This document shows positions 17,225 through 26,460 of a DNA stretch of 60,617 nucleotides, one piece after another; the first letter of the stretch is position 1, and each line of letters starts with the position of its first letter. Origin of the DNA: an uncultured Metabacillus sp. (GTDB taxonomy: Bacteria; Bacillota; Bacilli; Bacillales; Bacillaceae); the NCBI RefSeq assembly GCF_947503125.1, contig NZ_CANNCR010000025.1, positions 1 through 60,617 on the forward strand, given 5' to 3'. Below the pieces are notes generated by a model. That model was not told the origin of the DNA and did no database searches. It was given only the letters and a program-made list of their open reading frames with translations. The position numbers were made by a program, and so were the translations under genes.

Positions 17225-19987
17225 TTAAATCGACAACGTAAACAGCTCTTCCAGTTCATCAGATGATAGTTCGGTGATCCAATTTTCACTTTGAATAATT
17301 TCATCATTTAACGATTGCTTTTTCTCCAACATTTCATCGATTTTTTCTTCAATGGTACCGGTTGTAATCAGTTTATGGACATGAACAAATCGGTCCTGGC
17401 CGATCCGGTATGCACGGTCGGTTGCCTGGTTTTCAACAGCCGGATTCCACCAGCGGTCATAATGGATGACATGATTGGCTGCGGTTAAGTTTAAGCCTGT
17501 ACCGCCGGCTTTCAACGAAAGGATTAAAAACGGATACTCCTTCTTTTGGAAGGATTCGACCATGCGGTCACGCTCATTCTTCATCACGCTTCCGTTTAGA
17601 AAGAGAACCTGTTCCCCGAATTCTTTTTCAAGCAGATCCTTCATCATTTCACCCATGCCAATATATTGTGTGAAGATGAGGCAGCTTTCCTGCTGCTCAC
17701 GAATCGTTGTCGTTAATTCAATGAGCTTCTCTATTTTATGTGACCGGGTGACGAGCTGCTTTGGCTGCGGCTCTTTTAAATAAAGGGCAGGATGGTTGCA
17801 GATTTGCTTCAGCTTGCCGAGCATTTTTAAAATTAATGCCTTCCGCTGCATGCCTGCTAGTGATGTGACCTGTTCAAATGTATCCTTTACAAGCTGCTCA
17901 TAAAGGGAGGCTTGCTCAACTGATAATGGAACATATTCCTTTTGCTCCTGCTTTTCAGGAAGATTTAAAGCGACATGTTCATCGCGCTTCGTTCTTCTTA
18001 ATAAAAATGGCTTAATATAACGCTGCAGCTGCTCAATCTGTTCGGTGCTGCGATCCTTTTCAATCGGCAAAACATACCGCTTATGAAAGCTGTGCAGGCT
18101 GCCTAAGTATCCGTGATTGAGAAAATCGTAAATCGACCAAAGCTCAGTCAGGCGGTTTTCCATTGGCGTACCGGTTAAGGCGATATGATGACGGCCGCGC
18201 AGCTTGCGAATCGCTCGCGACTGCTTCGTATGGGCATTTTTAATGTTTTGCGCTTCATCTAGGCAAATCGTGCTCCATGAAATGGAAGACAGTTCCTCAA
18301 AGTCGGAATGTGATAATCCGTATGAAGTAATCACCACATCTGCATCCTTGATCGCTTTCGCAAACTTTTCTTCTTTCGCCCGATTTGGGCCGTAATGCAG
18401 CTTAACATTCAGATGTGGGGCAAATTTATCAAATTCCCTTTGCCAGTTTCCAAGCACAGAAGTCGGCGCGATAATCAATGCAGGGTGTTCAGGTTGCTCA
18501 TGTTTCTTTACATATGAAAAATAGGCGATCATTTGAATCGTCTTTCCAAGCCCCATATCATCGGCTAAGCAGGCACCAAAGGAAACACTTCGTAAAAATA
18601 AGAGCCAGTCAACTCCATTTTGCTGATAGGGACGAAGTGTGCCGTGAAATTCGCTTGGAATCTTGTTGGTCGGCAGTTCACTCGTATCTGTCAGCTTTCT
18701 AAGCATTCCTCTCATTTGTTGATTCAGCTCGATTTGAATGTTGGCAAATGCCCGGGTATCAAGAACATCATCGTCATCCGAATCAATATCCTTTGCTTGC
18801 AGCTCCTGCTGTAAAATATCAGAAAGATGAAGGCCTTCGCGATCAGCTCTTTTTAAGATCGCCTGCACCTGTTTAATGAAGGCAGGGTCAAGTTTAATCC
18901 ATTGCCCTCTAAAATTAACAAGGCGGCGCTTCTGGGCAACGAGCTCAAGAAACTCCTCTTCACTCATTTCTACTCCGTTTGTGGCAAAACGCCAATTAAA
19001 GTCGATCAGAGAATTCATTCCAACAAAGGACTGTCCCCGCGGAGTAGACGATACCTTTGCCTTAAGCATAAGCTGTGATTCCTTAACAACCTGCCACCAC
19101 GAAGGAAGGAGAATTTCTACCCCCATATTGATCAGTGTTTCACTGGCGTCTGTTAAGAATAACCATGCTTCATCCTCGGTCACAAAGGTTGTTCCTGTTT
19201 GAAAGCTCAGCCATGGAACGATTTCCGCGAAACGCTCCTGCTCCCGTTCAATTTTAGCTAAATATGGGCGCCATTTACGCGGCAGCTCGCCTTCCCCTTG
19301 AAAGTGAATCATTTCTTCTTCATTGTCTTTACTGCGCAGCAAAATTTCCAGTTGCCAGTCGTCACCATCTATTTCAGGCTCATTTAAGCGGAGGCCGACA
19401 GTAAACGGTGTGTCATCGATATTCCAGCCGATTTTTTCGAGAAAATCGGCTTCATCAATAAAATGTCCTTGAAACGTTGTGAGGACTGGATAGGATTGGA
19501 CGATTTCTGCCCAGGCTTCACGGAGAAGATGATCATGTTCAATTAAATCTGCCAGGGAGGCTGAAAACCATTCCAAGGCAAATCCCTCTAGTTGGTTTTC
19601 AGCATCTTTAAAACGGGTAACCCCCTGCTTCCAGCCTTCGAAATCTGGCACATATTGCCCATTGGCAATGAGGTCATAAATCAGGTGGGCGTCGTTTGCC
19701 AGCCGCTCTGCATCCTCTGATAGGGTAATCGTTGCAAGCGAATTATAGGTTTCTTTTCCAAGCAGCTCAACCATCATCCATGGCGAAAGCTGCACAGCTG
19801 GTATGCCGATATAACTTATGTCCTCAAGCTTTGTTCCGAAAAAAGAGGACTCATGCCATGTGAAAAGGTAGCGGATGAATTCATGCACTTCTAATGGGCT
19901 CTCGTCATGTGCCGCTGTGCAATACACATAAAAATGATAATCTTCAATTTGCTCGGCATGAACGACAATATTGACCGTATTAATCAT
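17225..19987 (-). CDS. ywqA: SNF2-family DEAD/DEAH-type helicase (YwqA-like)
   Basis: The 920-residue protein has an N-terminal SNF2-associated region (1-430) and a RecA-like ATPase pair: ADDMGLGKTIQ (Walker A, about residue 480), LDEAQNIKN (Walker B, about 580), LTGTPMENR (motif III), and the C-terminal helicase motifs FTQYIGMGEMMKDLL, SLKAGGTGLNLTAANHVIHY and QATDRAYRIGQ. Bacterial proteins of this class are DNA translocases of unclear role, often with a SWIM protein. The start overlaps the upstream SWIM gene by 8 bases, implying coupling. Confidence 0.93.
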   Translation of the reverse strand: MINTVNIVVHAEQIEDYHFYVYCTAAHDESPLEVHEFIRYLFTWHESSFFGTKLEDISYIGIPAVQLSPWMMVELLGKETYNSLATITLSEDAERLANDAHLIYDLIANGQYVPDFEGWKQGVTRFKDAENQLEGFALEWFSASLADLIEHDHLLREAWAEIVQSYPVLTTFQGHFIDEADFLEKIGWNIDDTPFTVGLRLNEPEIDGDDWQLEILLRSKDNEEEMIHFQGEGELPRKWRPYLAKIEREQERFAEIVPWLSFQTGTTFVTEDEAWLFLTDASETLINMGVEILLPSWWQVVKESQLMLKAKVSSTPRGQSFVGMNSLIDFNWRFATNGVEMSEEEFLELVAQKRRLVNFRGQWIKLDPAFIKQVQAILKRADREGLHLSDILQQELQAKDIDSDDDDVLDTRAFANIQIELNQQMRGMLRKLTDTSELPTNKIPSEFHGTLRPYQQNGVDWLLFLRSVSFGACLADDMGLGKTIQMIAYFSYVKKHEQPEHPALIIAPTSVLGNWQREFDKFAPHLNVKLHYGPNRAKEEKFAKAIKDADVVITSYGLSHSDFEELSSISWSTICLDEAQNIKNAHTKQSRAIRKLRGRHHIALTGTPMENRLTELWSIYDFLNHGYLGSLHSFHKRYVLPIEKDRSTEQIEQLQRYIKPFLLRRTKRDEHVALNLPEKQEQKEYVPLSVEQASLYEQLVKDTFEQVTSLAGMQRKALILKMLGKLKQICNHPALYLKEPQPKQLVTRSHKIEKLIELTTTIREQQESCLIFTQYIGMGEMMKDLLEKEFGEQVLFLNGSVMKNERDRMVESFQKKEYPFLILSLKAGGTGLNLTAANHVIHYDRWWNPAVENQATDRAYRIGQDRFVHVHKLITTGTIEEKIDEMLEKKQSLNDEIIQSENWITELSSDELEELFTLSI

Positions 19988-21611
19988 GAATCAGCTTCCC
20001 TTTCTTCAGTTCTTCTTTAAAGGCACGAAGGCGTTTATGCTCTTCAGATAAATGAAGAATATAATTTTCCCACACTTCTTCCCTTTTTAACTTTTTGTAC
20101 TGTGCCTTCATTCGTTTTAAGTAGCGGACAGCCATTTTATAATTTTCTCTGGATTTCATGCTAATTTCCTCTTGAACAGATTTCACATAAAGCGGCAAAA
20201 GAATTCCCGGCTCTTTTTTCTCAATTTCCTTTAAAAGATAGGAGTCCATTTCATGAAGCGAAAAGCCTAATAAGGTTTGGAGTTCAATCCATGTTTTATA
20301 TTCCTCTTTATCCAACAGATAATCATGAAACTCTGCATAACTAAATGGCAGCATGTTGCGGCAGGCTTTTTCAAAAAGCTGATGATCCTTCACGGCATCG
20401 CCATATTGTTTGATTAATTGAATCGAATAGCGGATCACCTGCCGTTTTTCTTCAAAAGAGATCTCGCTATTGATGTATTCTGTTGAATGCTCCATCATAT
20501 AGGAAACCCATCCCGAAAGACGTTTCCAATTTTTCTTTTTTAAAATATCCTCCATCCAATTAAAGGTCAGCGGCAAGGCAGCCGGGGTAAGCTTGCGCAA
20601 CGTCGCAAAAATGTGCTCATCATGTGACTGGAGAAAATCCATGTGCATTAACGCGATTTCCATTTCTACTGCAGATGGTGATTGATTTTTGTGTTCATGC
20701 TCAAGACGCTCTTCTAGCCATTCCCGCTCAATCGAGATGAATTTATCACGCCGTAAAAGCTCAATCCACAGCAATTGATAAAGGTTGACCCGTTCATATT
20801 GATAATGCTGGCTTGTATAAAGCAGCTCCCTGAAGCGTTCTATACTATCAACTAACAGCGGATCAAGTGCAAACGGCAGGGCATAGCGTTTCATCTCACG
20901 GATCGCAATTTGGACATTATCGATGATTTGATCAATATATGGATAAATAATATGTTGTAACATATAGTCAGTTGGCTTCGTCTCATTAATCAGATGCAAT
21001 ATTTTTAAAAAGACAGTAACAGATGCCTGGACAATAAAAAATTGCTTCATCTCAGGGGATTTAGGTGCCTTTTTCCTAAGATTCGAATAATAATGGTGAA
21101 ACAGACTTTGGAACAGCTGGTGTTGTGATGGAACCTGCTCTTGCCATTCATCATAGACGCGGTCAAAAAAGGCAATCCAGCTCGCTAAGGATGCATCTTC
21201 ATAATCCTTTTCAGGCTTTAACAACGAGCTTGCTTTGCGCATATGTTTCAGTACATCATCTACTGGCTTTTCTTCCTTCCATAGGTCAACAAAAGTGCCG
21301 ACGCGGTCAACACTTGCATATACATAAAGGAAAGCAGCGATCCGATGTCGGCAAATAGTAGTAGAAGGACAAGTGCAGGTGCTCATCATAAAATCGTCTA
21401 AATCTAGCTCAACCTGAACACTTGTCACATCCTGTACCTTTGCCGAAACGGTATGACTCGTTGCGCTTACATTATAAATACTGCCTTGTCTATATAAGAT
21501 GAGTCCTTTTTTTATTAAATTCCGATCCTCCTCATTCTTGGGAGACAGCAATTGTTTAATTTGTTCACCGGCACCAAGCACTAGTTCTTTACTAAGTTCC
21601 TGACCTAGCAT
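19980..21611 (-). CDS. ywqB: SWIM zinc-finger protein (YwqB-like)
   Basis: The 543-residue protein has a SWIM motif at about residues 60-95: CTCPSTTICRHRIA gives CxC..CxH. The remaining part is helical with no known catalytic motif. SWIM domains bind DNA or protein partners and frequently pair with SNF2 helicases, as here and in B. subtilis ywqB-ywqA. The two genes overlap and should form one functional unit, perhaps acting on damaged or recombining DNA (inference). Confidence 0.88.
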   Translation of the reverse strand: MLGQELSKELVLGAGEQIKQLLSPKNEEDRNLIKKGLILYRQGSIYNVSATSHTVSAKVQDVTSVQVELDLDDFMMSTCTCPSTTICRHRIAAFLYVYASVDRVGTFVDLWKEEKPVDDVLKHMRKASSLLKPEKDYEDASLASWIAFFDRVYDEWQEQVPSQHQLFQSLFHHYYSNLRKKAPKSPEMKQFFIVQASVTVFLKILHLINETKPTDYMLQHIIYPYIDQIIDNVQIAIREMKRYALPFALDPLLVDSIERFRELLYTSQHYQYERVNLYQLLWIELLRRDKFISIEREWLEERLEHEHKNQSPSAVEMEIALMHMDFLQSHDEHIFATLRKLTPAALPLTFNWMEDILKKKNWKRLSGWVSYMMEHSTEYINSEISFEEKRQVIRYSIQLIKQYGDAVKDHQLFEKACRNMLPFSYAEFHDYLLDKEEYKTWIELQTLLGFSLHEMDSYLLKEIEKKEPGILLPLYVKSVQEEISMKSRENYKMAVRYLKRMKAQYKKLKREEVWENYILHLSEEHKRLRAFKEELKKGKLIHD

Positions 21612-21801
21612 ATGGATATGAACCCCTTTCGAATGAAAACCTAATTCTTCTATTATACCTCAAAACGAAAGGTCTAAAAAGGTTTAGGACGAGAATGAAC
21701 AGGGGACATAAAAAAGAGAAAGCAATCGAATCGTGTTGTCGAAAGGAACTTTAGTGATGAACATCACGAAAGCATGGAAAAATCAGGCGATTATTATTTG
21801 C

Positions 21802-21830
21802 TTGCATGCTTGCTTGATTGCAAGTATAAT
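21802..21830 (+). promoter_or_regulatory. Sigma-A promoter, TTGCAT-N17-TATAAT
   Basis: A near-consensus promoter with a perfect TATAAT and 17-bp spacing stands about 50 bp upstream of the 47-residue gene at 21879. It diverges from ywqB. Confidence 0.8.
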
Positions 21831-21878
21831 AGTCCCATATTGTCTGAAATTGTAAAAAAAGAAAGGGATTTGTAAAAT

Positions 21879-22022
21879 ATGAAAGATAGTCAGCTAAAAC
21901 AAGAAGAGCTGCTGCAAATTCTGTTACGCGCTCATGACAAAGGCGAAAAAACAACGGACATCACAACAACTGAATTACTAGAAGACTTGATCTCACAAAT
22001 AAAGAAAGTATATGCATCATAA
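21879..22022 (+). CDS. Small conserved-looking protein, 47 residues
   Basis: The frame encodes MKDSQLKQEELLQILLRAHD followed by KGEKTTDITTTELLEDLISQ and ends KVYAS: an amphipathic helix, a Thr-rich turn and a second helix. It has a consensus promoter, a GAAAGGGAT binding site and a strong terminator that begins at its stop codon, so it is a complete transcription unit. No known domain is visible to me. The predicted product is soluble and acidic. Confidence 0.7.
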   Translation: MKDSQLKQEELLQILLRAHDKGEKTTDITTTELLEDLISQIKKVYAS

Positions 22023-22056
22023 AAAATCCGGGCGCTTTAGGGCGTCCGGATTTTTT
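22021..22056 (+). terminator. Terminator of the 47-residue gene
   Basis: AAAAAATCCGG and CCGGATTTTTT pair perfectly around a GC-rich inner stem. The A run and T run make it bidirectional. Confidence 0.93.
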
Positions 22057-22091
22057 GATAAACAAGAAAAACTTCGTCATTCAAGCATAAA

Positions 22092-22258
22092 CCTGGAGGA
22101 TTAGAACTTACTTTCGTCCTCCGAGCTTAATTTTTTCTCACATTTAGAATTGACTAGACCAGAATTTTGCAACTTTATAAAATAATTTTACAACCTCCTA
22201 TTCTAATCTCCTGGAAGCAGGAGAATATTAATCCTTTATCTTTGACAAGATAAAGGAT
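22092..22258 (+). promoter_or_regulatory. Structured leader with three successive hairpins
   Basis: Three inverted repeats lie in the gap before the 60-residue gene: GGAGGA/TCCTCC at about 22096-22120; CTCCTG-GAAG-CAGGAG at 22209-22224; and a 12-bp perfect stem ATCCTTTATCTT-TGAC-AAGATAAAGGAT at 22231-22258. The last lies 24 bp before the start codon, just ahead of AAAAGGAGG. It may be a 5-prime UTR controlling translation or mRNA stability, or an independent small RNA. Confidence 0.5.
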
Positions 22259-22281
22259 AACGAATAAAAGGAGGCTTTGTT

Positions 22282-22464
22282 ATGCCAAATAATGGCCGAA
22301 TCGTTAATAACTCATACCAAGATAAATCAAAAATATTTAAAAATGGTGTTCAATCAGCGACAAATTATGTGCAAAACGCAATTGAAAATGCTGCTGAATC
22401 CACACAAGATGCAACTCAAAATCTTGTAAATAATGTCATGAAGAGAAGACGGGATAAAGAGTGA
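22282..22464 (+). CDS. Small protein of unknown function, 60 residues
   Basis: The product is Asn/Gln/Ala-rich and amphipathic (SATNYVQNAIENAAESTQDA, then TQNLVNNVMKRRRDKE) with a basic C-terminal end. There is no signal peptide. The site AAAAGGAGG precedes the ATG and a hairpin terminator follows. The composition recalls small spore or stress proteins, but no family signature is recognised. The leader upstream is unusually structured. Confidence 0.7.
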   Translation: MPNNGRIVNNSYQDKSKIFKNGVQSATNYVQNAIENAAESTQDATQNLVNNVMKRRRDKE

Positions 22465-22497
22465 TAATGTGCATTGAGATGTTCAGGTCCGTCAACT

Positions 22498-22525
22498 AGC
22501 CCTTTACAAAAAGGGCTGCTTTTGG
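22498..22525 (+). terminator. Terminator of the 60-residue gene
   Basis: AGCCCTTT/AAAGGGCT with a four-base loop is followed by GCTTTTGG. Confidence 0.75.
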
Positions 22526-22625
22526 CTGTAAGGATATTCCGATTTGGTAAACGCTATTAGTCAAATTTGTTTTCCTTTAAGGTCCGATAATTATCGCTCA
22601 TCTTAAGTCTGAAAAGGGTGGCAAA

Positions 22626-23126
22626 GTGAAAAAGGAACAGATTAGTGCGCTTCAACTATTTTATATCCTTATCGGGGCTCAGTTTGGAACGGGGTTTATT
22701 TTGGGGTTGGGAGGAAAGGCTGGATAGGATGCATGGATTGTCATTTTGGTTGCTGCTTTAAGTAGTCTTGTTTTAGTAGGAATTTATATCAAGTTGGCAG
22801 CCTTGCACCCTGAATTTACGTTGATTCAGGCCCTTCCCTTTATAGTAGGGAAATTTATATCCTATCCACTCATTATTATTTACATCGTTTATTTTATCTA
22901 TTTAGCTGCGAGAGTGTGCCGGAATTTGGGCGAACTGTTACTATCAACCATCTTAGTAAAAACCCCAATTTTAGTGGTCATTGGAATCTTTGTCATGTTG
23001 ATCGTCTATTGTCTCCGTGGCGGAATTGAGGCATTGGGACGCATGGGGTTGATGGCAATTGTTTTTCCATTTGTTTTACTATGCATTGGACAAATAAAGG
23101 AATTTATGGAGAGAAAACCGCTATAG
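22626..23126 (+). pseudogene. Spore germination permease (GerAB/GerKB family), broken
   Basis: The frame starts VKKEQISALQLFYILIGAQF and GTGFILGLGG, typical of GerAB-type APC permeases that form part of spore germinant receptors. An in-frame TAG at 22725-22727 (codon 34) interrupts it, and the frame continues AWIVILVAALSSLVLVGIYI and LAALHPEFTLIQALPFIVGK before stopping at 23126. The total of about 167 codons covers under half of the usual 360 residues, so the 3-prime half is also missing. Neither GerAA nor GerAC partner genes are present beside it. Confidence 0.85.
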
Positions 23127-23242
23127 TGGTGTAGAACCACATTATGGTATATTTTTGAACGATTTACATCAAACTACTAAGAAGAATGTAAATAAAGCTT
23201 GGTTTTGTTCATGCTAGGCAATAGATGGGATCAGGTGATTCA

Positions 23243-23725
23243 ATGGAGATTATGAAAGCTGAAGGTGAATGGTTTGCTTGGTTATTAGTGATCATTTCGG
23301 TACTTATTGTTTTGCTTATGCCTAAGAAAAACCTAACATGGGTTGGCATTTTTATTACTTTTGCTGTAGCCGGGTATTTGACCTGGTTAGCTGATTCAAT
23401 TGTTGGAGGGTCTTTTGATTTATTTGATTTGGCCGGGAAAAACACAATCGAGATTGGTGATGCATTTTTATTAAGCTTTGTTCCGCCAAGCTTAGCTACA
23501 ATATTTGTTAATTTCTACAACTCGAAGTATAGATGGATAATTGCCGTTATTTTTACACTTCTATCTTTTGTTTTGGAGCAGGGTTTAGTTCGAAGGGGCT
23601 ACATGGAAAATAAAAATTGGGAAACAGTGTATGGAATACCCGTGTATTTTGCAGTTTTCGGATTTTTATTCCCTTGGTTTCTAGGGCTGCTTTCAAAGAA
23701 AATGATGAAAAGTGATACTAATTAG
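23243..23725 (+). CDS. Integral membrane protein, CBO0543-like
   Basis: The 160-residue protein has about five hydrophobic segments (WFAWLLVIISVLIVLLM, WVGIFITFAVAGYLTWLA, FLLSFVPPSLATIFVNFY, WIIAVIFTLLSFVLEQGLV, YFAVFGFLFPWFLGLL). The layout and the VPPSLATIFVNF and GLVRRGYM segments recall the CBO0543 family of unknown function found in spore formers. The ATG at 23243 is preceded by a weak AGGTGATTC site; the frame opens earlier at 23225. Confidence 0.6.
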   Translation: MEIMKAEGEWFAWLLVIISVLIVLLMPKKNLTWVGIFITFAVAGYLTWLADSIVGGSFDLFDLAGKNTIEIGDAFLLSFVPPSLATIFVNFYNSKYRWIIAVIFTLLSFVLEQGLVRRGYMENKNWETVYGIPVYFAVFGFLFPWFLGLLSKKMMKSDTN

Positions 23726-23792
23726 AAAAATAGTTCTTTATGAAAGGGCTTTTTCTTTGTTTACCAGAAAACTATAAAATCCTCTGTACTGT

Positions 23793-23912
23793 GAATAAGC
23801 GCTCATGTATCAGCTCCAGTGCCTAGCCACTCATGAATTGAAGCTTCAAAATATGCCTCCTATTCATGAGTGGCTTATTTGCCTTAGGCTGAGTAAAGCG
23901 CTTGCTATTTTC
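23793..23912. repeat. Dispersed intergenic repeat, copy 2
   Basis: GTGAATAAGCGCTCATGTAT and CAGCTCCAGTGCCTAGCCAC match the start of the copy at 8764. The end, GCCTTAGGCTGAGTAAAGCGCTT, pairs with the start through AAGCGC/GCGCTT. An inner stem, CCACTCATGAAT/ATTCATGAGTGG, gives a long hairpin. No coding potential is seen in the 23726-24022 interval. Confidence 0.65.
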
Positions 23913-23990
23913 TGAAATTTGCGACAGTTCTTTATTTACAAATGAAAAAATCAATAGCTGTCATTTCCTGCATAAATCATCTAAAATATT

Positions 23991-24004
23991 AGCAAGCGTT
24001 TTCA
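23991..24004 (+). promoter_or_regulatory. cre-like site (catabolite control)
   Basis: AGCAAGCGTTTTCA agrees with the CcpA box consensus TGNAANCGNTNNCA at 13 of 14 positions. It lies about 20 bp upstream of the sensory sugar-binding gene, which suits carbon catabolite repression of the ABC sugar operon. Confidence 0.6.
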
Positions 24005-24022
24005 TATAAAAGGTGGGGGATC

Positions 24023-25024
24023 ATGGTCTATTTCCGACGATTTCTATACATAGCAACACTTCTCGTATTCTTGCTAACTGTTTTTTTTACATTATATTAC
24101 GGCAAAGAAACGTTTCATTTCTCTGGCGGGACTGTCCCCAGTTCAACTACTTCCAATTACCACATCGTGCTTATCCCAGAGGAGCTTGACAACGATTATT
24201 AGCGTCTTGTTGAACAGGGTGCGCGCGATGCAGCCCAGTTTCATGATGTGTACCTGGAGTATCTCGGCCCAAAGCAAGCCAACAATGACGAGCATGTAAA
24301 AACGATTGATATGGCGATTGCCGGTCTTGTTGATGGGATTATCACCCAAGGGTTAGGCGAAGAAGAGTTTGAAAGGCTCATAACAAAAGCAAAGGAAAAG
24401 CTGATTCCCGTTGTAACGATTGACACAGATGCCCCAAATAGTGACCGCGCAGTATACGTGGGCACAGATAACTATTACGCAGGATTTCTTGCCGGCAAAG
24501 CGATGATGAATGACACAGCGGGCCCGCAGCAAGTTGGGATCATAACCGGCCGTCATGATGCACCACATCAAAAGCTTCGCGTCCAAGGCTTTAAGGATGC
24601 AGTCGCAACGGAAAAGCGCATCAAGATTATCGCCATTGAAGAGTCAACGATTACTGAAATCGGCGCAGTCGAGGCTGCCCATAAAATTGTAAAGGAACAC
24701 CCGCAGGTAACAGCCTTCTATGGCACCAGTGCACTTGATGGCATCGGCATTGCCCAGGTTGTCAAAGACCTGAAAGCAGAGGATAACCTGTACATCATCG
24801 CTTTCGACATCCTGCCGGAAACACTCGCCTACATGGAAGAAGGAACAATTGAAGCAACAGTCGTTCAATTCCCATACCAAATGGGCTATGAGGCAGTTGA
24901 GAGAATCATTCAGCTCAAAAAAGGGGATAAGTTAAACCCACTTCAGCATACCGATACAAAGGTGATCTATAAAGAGGATCTCCCGATTTCACCTGCAGCA
25001 ATGGGGGGAGGACAGCTGCCATGA
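24023..25024 (+). pseudogene. Sugar-binding sensory protein (periplasmic-binding type 1), nonsense codon at 60
   Basis: The frame begins MVYFRRFLYIATLLVFLLTV (a membrane anchor) and continues with NYHIVLIPEELDNDY, TAG at 24200-24202, then RLVEQGARDAAQFHDVYLEY and a complete LacI/ribose-binding-protein fold (VDGIITQGLG, VVTIDTDAPNSDRAVYVGTD, NYYAGFLAGKAMM, FDILPETLAYMEEGTIEATV). The expected residue at the stop is probably Trp (TGG to TAG). The gene is coupled by ATGA overlap to a sensor kinase and would act as its ligand-sensing partner. It is disrupted by a single base, unless this is a sequencing error or the protein restarts downstream without its anchor. Confidence 0.85.
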
Positions 25025-26460
25025 CCAAAATACGCAACAAGCTATTACTCTACTTTTTCGCCTTTGTCGTATTATTTAACATCGTATCCTATTCCATCTA
25101 TTTGAGCAGCTCACAAATGGTTTCCGAGTATCACGATAGCTTTGAGCGCTTTTTATTGTTTAATGAAATCACTCAGCAATCCACGCAAATCTATGAAAAA
25201 ATCAATGCCTATGTGGTTGAAAAAGACCCTGCTTTTATTGAGGACTATCAAGATATAAAAAAACGCCTTCTTGAAAACAACGAGCGACTGACAGAGGAAG
25301 CAATGACAGGGATGAATCAACAAGAACTCTCCAAATATCAAAGAATGGTCGGCAACCTTATTTTTGAAAGTGACGTAACCATCGCGGCCGTTCGCTTTGG
25401 TAATGTTGATCAATATACAACACATGCGAAAGAAGTGCGCAGCATCTCATCCTATATCTTAGAATCAACCTTACAGCTCCTAAACCTTGAGCTCGCGGAT
25501 TATCAAACGTTTTATCAGGAAATGGAAGAGCGCAGGCACGCATTCAAATGGTTCATCATCAATTTGTTCAGCTCAACCCTGCTTTTTGCGCTGTTAGCGG
25601 CTGTTTGGTTTTCACGTGGACTAACCAAGCCTCTTCGCAGTCTTTCAAAAGCCGCCAAGGAAATTTCAGCGGGCAATTTTGACGGTCCGCCGATTCAGGT
25701 CAATACAAATGATGAAGTAAAGGTATTGAGCGATTCTTTTCAGCATATGCGCGAAAATATTAAACAATTAATTGAAGAAATAAAGGAAAAATCGGAGCTC
25801 GACCAGCTGCTGAAGGAGCTTGAGCTTAAGCATTTGCAAAACCAAATCAACCCGCATTTCTTATTCAATACGTTAAACACTGTTTCAAGAATGGCGTACC
25901 TGGAGGATGCAGCCGTCACATCACGCCTCATCCAATCTGTCTCAACCCTGTTGCGCTCAAGCCTCGGCGACATCAGCAAAACCGTAACCTTAAGAGAAGA
26001 AGCAAATGTCGTGAAGGAATACTTTTACATTCAAAAAACAAGATTTGCAGAACGAATCACATTTCAAACAAGCATTGATGAAAGCTGCCTAAACGTAAAA
26101 ATCCCTGCCCTGACCCTTCAGCCATTAGTCGAAAACTCCTTTATTCATGGAATAGAGGCTCTTGAAGAGGGCGGGATCATCAGTCTCGCAATCTATCGGG
26201 ACGAAGCCGATGTCATCATCGAAGTATCGGACAATGGCAAAGGGATGGATGAGGAAAGGAAAAACCAAATCCTTTCAAATACAGTAGCTGATCTTCACGA
26301 GGATCATAGCGGGCATTCAACAGGCATTGGTCTGCGCAACGTCATCAAACGGCTCAAACTTGTTTATAAAAGGCCAGACACCTTAACGATTCACTCAGAG
26401 AAAAATAAGGGCACAACCATCCGAATCAAACTTCCATATCGAGAGGAGGAAGCAGAATGA
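25021..26460 (+). CDS. Sensor histidine kinase (YesM-like, HisKA_7TM-less PF06580 type)
   Basis: The 479-residue kinase has TM1 at about 9-28, an extracellular domain, TM2 at about 177-198, a HAMP linker (RGLTKPLRSLSKAAKEISAG), the phosphoacceptor segment LQNQINPHFLFNTLN (His at about 281), and a GHKL ATPase (LVENSFIHG, VSDNGKGMDEE, GIGLRNVIKRL). Kinases of this LytS/YesM type sense sugars with a separate binding protein and control ABC uptake operons. It overlaps both neighbours by 4 bases (ATGA). Confidence 0.93.
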   Translation: MTKIRNKLLLYFFAFVVLFNIVSYSIYLSSSQMVSEYHDSFERFLLFNEITQQSTQIYEKINAYVVEKDPAFIEDYQDIKKRLLENNERLTEEAMTGMNQQELSKYQRMVGNLIFESDVTIAAVRFGNVDQYTTHAKEVRSISSYILESTLQLLNLELADYQTFYQEMEERRHAFKWFIINLFSSTLLFALLAAVWFSRGLTKPLRSLSKAAKEISAGNFDGPPIQVNTNDEVKVLSDSFQHMRENIKQLIEEIKEKSELDQLLKELELKHLQNQINPHFLFNTLNTVSRMAYLEDAAVTSRLIQSVSTLLRSSLGDISKTVTLREEANVVKEYFYIQKTRFAERITFQTSIDESCLNVKIPALTLQPLVENSFIHGIEALEEGGIISLAIYRDEADVIIEVSDNGKGMDEERKNQILSNTVADLHEDHSGHSTGIGLRNVIKRLKLVYKRPDTLTIHSEKNKGTTIRIKLPYREEEAE

